This document shows, one piece after another, positions 42,380 through 51,013 of a stretch of 64,000 nucleotides of DNA. Position 1 is the stretch's first letter; every line of letters begins with the position of its first letter. The notes beneath the pieces were generated by a model. That model saw only the letters and a program-made list of their open reading frames with translations. It was not told the origin of the DNA and searched no databases. A program made the position numbers and the translations under genes. The stretch comes from Pyropia yezoensis (Eukaryota; Rhodophyta; Bangiophyceae; Bangiales; Bangiaceae): NCBI GenBank assembly GCA_009829735.1, contig CM020618.1, positions 12,940,568-13,004,567 on the forward strand, read 5' to 3'.

Positions 42380-42938
42380 ATGCTGCGGAGCGGCCGGGCT
42401 GCAGTGTCCGCCCCCGCACACCCCGCCGCTGCCGCCGCTGCCGCCCGGCGCGGGCGTGCCGGGCTGCTGGCCCTGGTGGGGGCAATGGTGACGGCGGTCG
42501 GGGGGGGAGGCAACGGGGACAGAGGCGGCGGCGGGGGCGGGGGCGGGGGCGGCGGGAGGTGCGGGGGTGGCGGGGGCGCCCCCCCCGCCTGTGCCCTCGT
42601 CCTCCTCGGCCCCCCCCTGGACGTGGGCGAGCCTGGGCGGCTTCCTCACCTCTGCCGCCGCCGCCACCATTACCCCTGGCAACGCCGGCGCTGTCGGCCC
42701 CGTGACCACCTGGGCGGCGCCGTCGGGCTAATACGCCCTCACCGCCCGGCCGTCGACGGCCGACACGGCCTTTTACGTGCACGCCCCCGCGCGGGGAGCG
42801 GGGCGGTGGCGGCGGCTGGGCGGGGTGGACGAGGCGGCCCCCCCCGCGGTCACTGCCGCCGTCCGCGGGGCGGTGGGGGTGCGCGGAGGCCCGGCGGTGG
42901 TGCCGCCCGCCCCCTACGACGCTGCGCCCGCCATTTGA
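42380..42938 (+). pseudogene. unidentified short protein gene with in-frame TAA and a frame switch
   Basis: ATG at 42380 (MLRSGRAAVSAPAHPAAAAA) leads into a hydrophobic segment RAGLLALVGAMVTAVGG and a Gly run. The frame then switches in a C-run at 42611-42617 to WTWASLGGFLTSAAAATITP and PVTTWAAPSG. A TAA follows at 42729-42731, and the same frame continues with ordered, non-repetitive sequence (YALTARPSTADTAFYVHAPA, RWRRLGGVDEAAPPAVTAAV) to a stop at 42936. The TAA may be a mutated CAA (Gln). One TM or signal anchor is likely. I recognise no family. Either a decaying gene or one with sequence errors. Confidence 0.35.
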
Positions 42939-43317
42939 AGTATTGAGGAGAAAGCGGCTTCAGTCCGGGCACCTGTATGCCCACACTTTCCCGGGAGGCA
43001 GCTGGCGGACGTCCGCTGCCGAAAAACCACTGAAGGGGGAGGCCAGAAAAGAGCGGGTGCAGGTAACTGCGGCCGTCAGTCTCGCTGCAGACACCATGGT
43101 AGTGCGCCTTTCCAATCGCCACGCCGCACAACACACCTTGGCAAAGCAACCTGAGTCCCACAGACCCAACATACTTCTGGGCTCCATCCAAGGCGTCCTC
43201 CGTTGGTTGGTCCTCCTCTGGTAAATAGGCGGCGCGGCGGCGGCAAGAGGGCCTACAGAATGCTGGCGCGGCAGGATGCCCTGAAGGCATCGCCGCCGGG
43301 GACGCCCCCCTCCGCCG
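42939..43317. other. intergenic region
   Basis: A 379-bp stretch of moderate GC between the preceding gene and the CBM1-like frame. No domain seen; an upstream exon of the next gene is possible. Confidence 0.3.
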
Positions 43318-43755
43318 GTGGTCGGGGAATACCGGCGGCGCCCTTCTCTGGTGCCCCCAGAGGGGGGGGAGGGGGGGCAGGGGCCCCTCACACTCCGCGG
43401 CTACCTAAAAAGCGGCCTGATCAATAGGTACCTCCTGGGCGGCCTCCTCCGCTTTTCCCTCCCAGAGACGCCCCTGCTCCCCGCCTTTGGGCCCGCCCCG
43501 CCAACGCCGACGCCGTCGCCGCCGCCCCCGTCGCCTTCCCCCGGGGGGGCGGCCACGCTGTCGCCCTCCCCGACGCCGCCGCCGCCGTCGCCGCCGCCGC
43601 CTCCCGCGCGGCTGTGGGGCCGCTGCGGGCGCCCCCCACGGCAGGCCTGTGCCGCCGGCCTGGTGTGTGTGTGGAGCAGCCCGTCGTATGCGCTGTGCCG
43701 GGCGCCCCCGCCAGAGGCAGGGCACCGTCAATCCCGGCGGGAGCAGTCAGATTGA
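43318..43755 (+). CDS. CBM1-like (fungal-type cellulose-binding) module on a Pro/Ser linker, partial gene model
   Basis: An open frame without an ATG, so exon 1 is missing; CAATAG at 43421-43426 is a possible acceptor. From about 43440: YLLGGLLRFSLPETPLLPAF, then a 45-residue Pro/Ser/Thr linker of extensin type, then LWGRCGRPPRQACAAGLVCV and WSSPSYALCRAPP at about 43612-43705. The W-G-x-C-G ... C-x-x-G-x-x-C ... Y-x-x-C pattern is that of CBM1 (WGQCGG...C.SG.TC...YYSQC). Porphyra polysaccharide-binding protein carries four such modules, so a secreted cell-wall polysaccharide binder is plausible. Only one module is seen, the second Gly of GQCGG is Arg, and the spacing is slightly short. The tail after the module is basic and polar. 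Confidence 0.5.
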   Translation: MVGEYRRRPSLVPPEGGEGGQGPLTLRGYLKSGLINRYLLGGLLRFSLPETPLLPAFGPAPPTPTPSPPPPSPSPGGAATLSPSPTPPPPSPPPPPARLWGRCGRPPRQACAAGLVCVWSSPSYALCRAPPPEAGHRQSRREQSD

Positions 43756-44383
43756 GGGGGGTCTGAGTCAGATCGGGTAGAATGGGAATCTGCCCTGCCC
43801 GACTGAGCATATGGTAGCACCCCCAGGTACCGGAAGTTCGGGCTTTATGGGTAGGCCGCGCATCAGTCCACTTCCGATTCAGGACAGCTCAGGCATCCTA
43901 TCCGATTCAACTTCTATATTTCCTGTTCGATCGAGTTACTCGTCCGACGCCTCCAGGTTCGACGAGGCGCGACCGTCGGACAGATCTTCCGGCTGCCCGC
44001 CTTTTCCCGACAGATGGCTCCAGCGTGCGCCAAGCCGGAGGGGCCGCGCGCCATCGCCCGTGGCGCGCACCTGGCGCAATGCCGTTGGATGACAACTTTC
44101 CCGCGAGACGCCGTTCATTTTCTTCGGACTATGCACCCTTGGTGCTGCCCCATTCACCGGCATGGCGCGGTCGGTTGCGCTCGCCCCGCACGCCACTCTA
44201 CCTTAGCCTCCCAGACCATCTGCCTCGCGTGCTGCTCCGGTTGGCCCCGTTAGCCGCCTCCGCTACCTACCCGGCCCCCTCCCCCCCCCGCCACCCTCCC
44301 CCACCCCCCCCCTCATTGCGCTCTCACCTCCCGCTCTCGCTGGCCGCCTTCTTCTGACCCTCACCTGGCTGCATAATCGCGCA
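43756..44383. other. boundary of lower-GC island
   Basis: About 630 bp in which GC drops (43760-43960) compared with the host region to the left. It probably marks the left margin of the mobile-element island. A C-rich pyrimidine stretch at 44270-44320 precedes the helicase start. No inverted terminal repeat identified. Confidence 0.3.
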
Positions 44384-45607
44384 ATGTCTACCGCCCTATT
44401 TATGAGCTGTCGCTACCCGGACGTGCGCGGCGCTTCTTTGGTTCACGCCTTGAGCGGACCCGACCGCGAGGAGCCAGGACACCTGATGCGCCATCTCCTG
44501 CGCCCGTGGCCGCTGTACATGCGCGCGTTTTCTTCACGTCGGCGTGCACACCGGTGGGCGCTCGGTATATGCGGGACCGATGATGTTGCCGCTCTGCCAT
44601 ATGTATTTCTTCCTTGCGATGGCCGCGTTGTTCGAGCACGGCTGGCGACGGGTGCGAGGTTGTTCGACCTTGCCGTCGCCTCAGACTGCGGACTCTTCTT
44701 ACGCTCTGTCGCGGATGACGCCAGCTTGCAAGGTGTCTTGGTCGTCGCGATTCGCCAAGTTGGCCCGCTTGATGGACGGGTGAGCGTGACTACCTCAGTC
44801 GCTTCCGCATCCTGCAGGCCGTTGAGGCGGACGATGAACAGCAATCGGAGTGCCTCGCAGACAATCCCATGGCTATTGCCATCGAGACTGAGAGCGCCAA
44901 CTCCCGGGCAGCGCATAGAGCAGCTATCGTCACCTGCGGCAGGGCTGTCGCAGCCTCTGGCGTGGAGCTACGAGTCTCCCGCCAAGCGCGCGAGGCAGAC
45001 TGTTGACGGACCCGTATTGCCGCACTGGACAATCGGCAAGGGCTGTCGGCCGTCCCTTGCTGCAAGCAATCTCTTGCGCATGCTCCACAGGAAGCAAAGC
45101 GTGTTTCTCACCGGGCCGCCGGGTTGCGGGAAGACGCATGTCGTGAACGAGGTCAAGGAGGCGCTCCAACTTGCGGGAGTGTCTGTTTCCGTCTGCGGAA
45201 GCTCCGGCGTAGCCGCTGCGCTCGTCAGCGGCGTAACGGCGCATGCCTGGGCAGGTTTCAGGAACGGGCACAACGATGAGGTGGCTCCTCTTGCTGCGGT
45301 GCTCACTCAGGTCATTCCCAATGCAGCCAAGGCGCGCATGTCGGGCGCGCAAGTCTTAGTCATCGACGAGGCTACCACGCTTTCAGCTACCTTTTACCGT
45401 CGTCTTGACGAAGTGATTCGGCATGTACGCGGGGATCGATCGCCGTTTGGTGGCCTCGTTGTGCTCTTTGCCGGCGACTTCCTTCAAGTGTGCCCTCCGC
45501 AAGGGGAGTACGCCTTCAAGAGCGCCGTTTGGGACCTTGTCTTCGGCCGGCGTGCCATCGTCGGCCTCCGTGCCCACCCCATCTCAGCCGCATCTGACAT
45601 GACCTAG
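44384..45607 (+). pseudogene. PIF1-type helicase, N-terminal half
   Basis: ATG at 44384. The last 170 residues contain superfamily 1 motifs of PIF1 helicases: Walker A LTGPPGCGKTH (about 45108-45138), motif Ia CGSSGVAAALVSGVTAHAWAG, Walker B VLVIDEATTLSATFYRRLDE (about 45354-45413), motif III FGGLVVLFAGDFLQVCPP, and FKSAVWDLVFGRRAIV. The frame then loses homology and stops at 45605-45607, before the expected L-E-x-N-F-R-Q segment. The C-terminal motifs appear 10 kb downstream. The first 200 residues are not conserved-looking, and a second frame in 44790-45000 has protein-like text, suggesting an indel there. PIF1 enzymes unwind DNA 5'-3'; such genes are also carried by Helitrons, but no HUH Rep domain is visible. 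Confidence 0.75.
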
Positions 45608-46301
45608 GCTTCATCTCGCAGACCTTGCCATTTTTTTGAGCTCTACATGCTTTTCCAGCAGATGCAGTAAGATGCTGGTCCAGATGTACAGAATTAATAC
45701 GAACACATGTCATCGGTTTAACCGGCAGAGGCGACGGGAAATACAATTTGTTTGAATTATACTCATTTCTTTACTACTTAAATCAAGCCTCAATGGCTCG
45801 CCAAATCTTGTTCAGCCATCTTCCGGTTACCTTGACTTGAAAGAACTTACCGCCACTTGTTGTCGCTTGCGTCAATGTTACGCAGATCGGATAGAGTCGT
45901 CATCCAGGCGGGCCACTCGTACGCCTAACGAGCATTAGCCAGCTGTGTGTTGTGCCCGTGTCGGCCGGAGAGACACGGCGTCTCAGACACGGGTCACTGT
46001 CGTGTCGGGTCACGCTGCCGTGGCCATTGCTGGCCCGCGGTGCTGGGGCTCCGGGCGAGACGGGCGGGGGCGAGTGACGCGTATCGGCCAAGGTAATTCA
46101 AATCAGACCGCATTTATCGTTCATCTGGATGCCATCTCAGCCCAGGACAGCCGTGGTCCACCTGTGCTGCGCCCCCGTCATTAAATGACCAAGCATGCGC
46201 AAGCCTCACAGGGGTCTCTTGATGCGCGTGCGAAGAAAAACGTCAGCCGACCGATCATAAACAAACACATGGAACAGAAAAAGAAGAGAGCAGACGACGT
46301 G
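45608..46301. other. AT-richer segment right of the helicase half, with nested hairpin
   Basis: AT-rich from about 45640 to 45900, unlike the host DNA. At 45955-45993, CCCGTGTC pairs with GACACGGG and, inside it, GAGAC with GTCTC, a nested hairpin. No gene seen. This may be the left margin of the inserted transposon; I could not find a matching inverted repeat on the right. Confidence 0.35.
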
Positions 46302-49300
46302 TCAGTACGTGCGGCAATGACCACCATGGCCGCCGCCGTCGGACGTCTGTGTCCGTGTCACTCGGCGGATCGCCACCGCTGCCGCGCGCGTCCGCCTCGC
46401 TCCCCCCCTCTGACTCTGACGGTGCCGAATGACATGATATACAACGACAGAGACAAAGTTCACACGACACACACACATCCACACACACACCCACACACAC
46501 AACATAGGGGCACGGTCCATACCTTCGCGACGATCAGGGCAATGACGGCGAGCAACAGGCTGAGAGCCCGACGCCCCTTGTGGTACTGGTCCGTGTAGGC
46601 GTCTTCCATACCGTACCGATTGAGGTACGCGGCGCACAAGTTGTACAGCGCAGCGCGCCCGCTCTTGGTGTTGAGGTAGCGCCTCCCTTTCAGCCACCAC
46701 ATCCCGATGGCTGCCGTGCGCTTGCTCTCGTCCTTGCCCCTGTAGTCCACCTCCGTCGACTCGTACTCCACCATAGCAGTCCACGACGACCACACCCAAG
46801 TGCACACGCTGTGGTACATCGTGGACCGCGCGTGGGCACATTGCCCCAGAATGTCCGTCGTGCGCGTCGCGCTGCTGGTCTCCTCCTTCTTCGGCCGCGC
46901 GTTGACCGGCGCCACCTAACGCACAAACTCTTCCGCCCGCTCCATGCTGGCCGGCGCCACCGCCATGATGCTGGCAATGTACATGGCCCGCGCGTCGTCG
47001 TTGCACAAGAAGACGTCGTCGGCGTCCTGCGGATTGCTAAAGAGCGCGATGGTGCGCGCGGTCACCTCCCGGCGGACGGCGAGCGTCAGGGCCGGCCCGG
47101 CCAACTCACCTGGGGCCACCCTCGTCGGCTTGCCCCCCTTACCCGTCCGCGACGCGTTCCCGGCAAGAAGAGCCGGTCCCTTGCCCTTCTTCGGTGCAGC
47201 CGGTCCCTTGCCTTTGCCCTTCGTGGAAGGCGGCGGCGCAGCCTTGGGCGCAGCCTTGGTCATCCCCCTCCGCCTAACGGGCGCCCTCGGGACTCCCTTC
47301 CTGGCGGCATCGGCGGCTTTCACAGCGGCCTCCATGGAGCGCGCCCGCGCAGCGTCCCGCTCTTCTAGGGCCGCCGCGGCGGACCCGTCCGAGTCGTCCC
47401 CGCCATCCTCGTCGCTGTCGCCGGGAGGTGCCAGCTCCCGGAGCAATGTCTCCCTCATCGAGCGCCGCCGCTTCTTGCCTTGTGCAGCGTACTTTGCACG
47501 CTTCGGTGCAGGTGCAAGCTCCTCTGCAGATGACTGCGTCGTACGTATCATGAAAATGCAAGGGGGGCGGGGACACACGTCGTTTGAGAAGCGATACGGT
47601 AATCCAAATGGGGCCTCAATGTGAGTAAGATGTGGTCCAGTTGACACCACATGAGGCATCACAGAGGACAAATGCTCATATGCAATGCAGATGGCACAAA
47701 GGTGCAGCCAAAAGGAGCCACGCAGGTTGCGCAAACGTACCGAGCAACTGCCGGACACCTCCTTGCTAGCCTGCGCTTGCCCGCCGATCTTTCTCTTTGC
47801 AGCCTGTGCAGCACAGTCATTGGAGCGAGGCACACAAACAACTCGGGGGACACGGGAGATAGACGCGGCGACCAACCAGGACGAGCTTGGGGCACAACCA
47901 ACACGGGGGACACGGAAGTTAGAAGCGGCCACCGACCACGACACAAAAAAGAGTCACACCGTCAACCCAAGGCGAGGAACGCCAAAGGGCACCGCTGCGC
48001 CATGATGAAGACAAAGTTGCACACGAGCTTACCTTCTCCGCCGCGGGAGCGACCGCGCCTCGCGTGCCGCCACGCGCGGCCGTGGCCGCGCCACGCGTCC
48101 CGCCACGCGCGGCCGCGACCGCGCCACGCGCGTCGCCACGCGCACCGCCACGCGCGGCCGCGGCCGCGCCACGCGCGCCGCCACGTGCGGCCGCAGCCGC
48201 GCCACGCTCGCCGCCACGCGTGGCCGTGGCCGCGCCACGCGCGTCGCCACGTGCGGCCGCAGCCGCGCCACGCGCGCCGCCACGCGCGGCAGAGAGCCTC
48301 TTGAGGGCGTCGGTCGCGCCCGCTTGCGTGAGCGTCGACTGGCGCAGACAAGGAGGAGATGCAGTGGAGGCCGGCGCCTCCGTCCCCCCCCCCCTTGACC
48401 TGGTGGTCGACGCGCCGCGCCCTGCCCCCGACACAGCGGCCCCCGTTACAGCTTTTGCAGCCGCCCGCCCTGCCGCCGACGCGCCGCGCCCCGCCTTGGC
48501 CGCCCCCCGCCCTGCCTTGCCCGCCCCCCGACTTGCCGTGGCCCCCCCCCGCCCCGCCTTGACCGCCCCCCGGCCACCGGAGCTCGGTGCGGCAGCCCCT
48601 CGGGCCTGCCCCGCCATCTCGGCAGTGGTCGACGACGCCGGCAGCGTCTGCGCGCTCGCTCCAGGCCAGGGAGTGGTTGAAACCACCCAAAGCGCCGGCC
48701 GAGCCGCCACGTCGTCGGCCGCACCCTCGCCCGCCTCGTCCCCCGCTGCGATCCCCAGCACGTGCGCCGGGACGTCGCCCACCGCCGTCGCCAAGCCGCC
48801 AGCTTCCGCCGCCGCGCCACCAGATGCAGCCGCAACACAGCGAGATGCAGCCGCCGCGCCGTCAGACGCCTTGGCGCCAGCCGCGTCCCCCGCCCCGTCC
48901 GCCGCCCCGTCACTCGCCGCGTTCCTCAGCACGTCCCCAGCCGCGTCCCCCAGCACGTCCACCGGTACGTCGCGCGACCGCCCCCGCCGCCACAGCCGAC
49001 GCCACGTCGCCAGCCACCTCCCCCCTCACGGGCACCCTAGCCGCGTCCCCCGCAAGGGGGCCAGAAGCAGCCGCTTCCCCCCTCACGAGCACCCCCGCCG
49101 CGTCCCCCGCCGCGTCCCCCGCCGCGCGGCCAGATGCAGCTGCCGCCGCGTCGCCAGCCGCCTCCTTCCTCAAGGGAACCCCAGCCGCGTCCCCCGCCGG
49201 GGGGCTAGATGCAGCCGCCGCCGCGCCAGCCGGCGCTGCGCCGCCAGCCGCCGCCTCCCCCGCCTCCACCACCGCCGCGCCCAACACCGCGCGGCCAGCC

Positions 49301-49818
49301 GGCGCCACCACCACCCCCGCGTCAACAGCCGGATCGGCCGGCGCCACCACCACCCCCGCGCCCACCGACGGATCGGCAGCCGCCGCCGCCACCCCCGCGC
49401 CCACCGACGGATCGGCCGCCGCCGCCGCCACCCCCGCGCCAACAGCCGGATCGGCCGCCGCCACCACCCCCGCGCACACAAACAGATCGGCCGCCGCCGC
49501 CGCCACCCCCGCGCCCACCGACGGATCGGCCGCCGCCGCCACCACCCCCGCGCCCACGGCCAGATCGGCAGCCCTCGCCGCCTTCGCCGATGCGGCCGCG
49601 CCGCTCGCCGCCGCCTTCCCCGCCCCCGCCGCCGCGCACTCGGACCGATCGGCAGCCCCCGCCTCCGCGTCCCCCGCGCCCACGCCCGCGGCCGCCGCGC
49701 GCACGGACGGATCGGCAGCCTCCTCCCCCACGGTGCCCACCGCTGCATCGCTGCTGGCGACACCCAGCGCGTCGCCGGCAACCGCAAGGCCGAACGCACG
49801 AAGTACCGCGCGGTGCAT
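46302..49818 (-). CDS. repeat-rich unknown protein with basic middle and conserved-looking C-terminal domain
   Basis: ATG at 49818 (MHRAVLRAFGLAVAGDALG). The first exon region is Ala/Gly-rich with 13-residue repeats (DPSVGAGVAAAAA) and then 11-residue ARGGARGAAAA repeats; the two stretches lie in different frames around 48910-48962. Donor GTAAGC after AAEK (about 48036) and an acceptor ending CAGAG (near 47523) give ELAPAPKRAKYAAQGKKRRRS, a basic NLS-like segment, then TALFSNPQDADDVF-like text and SIMAVAPASMERAEEFVR, an in-frame TAG (46916-46918), and, in the same frame, TTDILGQCAHARSTMYHSVC, TWVWSSWTAMVEYESTEVDY and YLNRYGMEDAYTDQYHKGRR, ending in a hydrophobic LSLLLAVIALIVAK at a donor GTATGG; a short last exon may end at 46302. 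Function unknown. The ordered, non-repetitive C-part argues for a once-functional protein. Confidence 0.4.
46461..46503. repeat. (CA)n microsatellite
   Basis: Imperfect CA dinucleotide tract broken by TCC and CC, inside the likely last intron of the minus-strand repeat-rich gene. Confidence 0.8.
48061..48295. repeat. 33-bp tandem repeat (about 7 copies)
   Basis: Units of 33 bp (one spaced by 12 extra bases) around the core CCACGCGCGGCCGCGGCCGC, encoding 11-residue Ala/Arg/Gly units on the minus strand. Unit count probably varies between strains. Confidence 0.7.
49310..49570. repeat. 39-bp tandem repeat (about 6-7 copies)
   Basis: Units of 39 bp (one of 36) around the core GACGGATCGGCCGCCGCCGC, encoding 13-residue units D-P-S-V-G-A-G-V-A-A-A-A-A on the minus strand. 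Confidence 0.7.
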
Positions 49819-50280
49819 GGCAGTGCACTACGGCAAGCCGCAAAGCACCACACGCCCTAGGGAGCTGCGCCGACGGCCCGCCCAGGGGAGATGCGCGGTC
49901 CGCCCGCCAAAGACGGCGGGCCTCCCACAGTCGCAGGAGAGTGAGGCCCTCAATATGCATGCACACTGCATATGCACTGCATGGAACGGGGTTGCATTTG
50001 GCCGCATCTGGCGACGCCAGCACCAATTGAAAGCACCGTACACGAGCCCAATTGATGACGGCGACCCAGACAACAGTGGATGCGGGGGCGCCAGCATGCC
50101 AAGCTGGCCGTGATGACCGCCGCCGCCACAACCTTCCCCGCCGTGCCACCACAGCCGGGACCTGCGCCGGCCGGGCTCACCGTCCCCGCATCCATCCCAC
50201 CTTCTGCTCCTCGTGGCGAACTCCACCACCCGACCCGGCCTTCCTCCCTCCTCCTCCCTCCCCCCCCCCGGCCCCCCTCC

Positions 50281-50311
<31 letters not shown>

Positions 50312-51013
50312 ACCTCCCCTCATATCTTATCCAACATGCACCAGCCGTACTGTAGTTTAAGACATAAACTTGTGAGACAATTTCCAAAAACTACAAAATT
50401 CCGTCATCATGCCACATTGCATTTTTGTATTTCGTACGGACAGTTGTACGCCGTACTTCTGTAAAACGTCTCTAAATCGCACCTTCACGAACAGATTCGT
50501 GGTTAAGGCTCTCTGGTCCACGCCACGGCCCAATCGCATGGCACACACGCTAGTTTGCAAGACAGCCCATGAACATTCGGGTGATCGCGTTTGCCCTAAA
50601 ACTCTGGAGCACTGCCAATGCACTGAAGCGTTCCGCAGTGCAGGTGGACGAGTGAGTCCATTTATTTGTTAAGCCCTGTATGCTGGGAATCGAATATATG
50701 TACTGAGTGGGTGGTGTTGGTGGGGCGCGCATTATCAATCCCGAGAGTCCCTTGCGACGGTGACTTCGCCGGCACTCATCCACGTCTGCCTGACGGGCGA
50801 CGCGCGTGACTTCGCCTGGGCTCTTCCACGTCTGCCTCATGGGCGACGCACGTACCGGCATCTCTACCCCATGGGCGACGCAGCCTCGTCTTCCCCGCTT
50901 TCCAGGCGTGTGACGCGACGCATCCTCGTCTTCCCCGCTTTCCTGGCGTGAGCCCGACGCCACAGGGGGAGGAGGGGGGGGAGGGGGGGGGGGGGGCTGA
51001 TCGCGTTCCTGGT
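49819..51013. promoter_or_regulatory. divergent region between repeat-rich gene and transposase
   Basis: About 1.2 kb between two divergent starts. A C-run of about 35 at 50279-50313 is followed by an AT-rich block at 50335-50700 that stands out from both sides. At 50750-50950 are direct repeats of about 60 bp built on CTTCGCC/TCTTCCCCGCTTTCC and GGGCGACGC. A bidirectional promoter is likely. The AT-rich block could alternatively be an element terminus. Confidence 0.4.

Noticed and set aside
44384-45607. Helitron
   Set aside because: PIF1 helicase motifs are present, but no HUH Rep domain or TC...CTRR ends were seen in the island.
48064-49860. Long plus-strand open frame of Pro/Arg/Ala repeats
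   Set aside because: Antisense to the repeat-rich minus gene, which has an ATG, a splice donor and an ordered continuation; the plus frame is only repeat translation.
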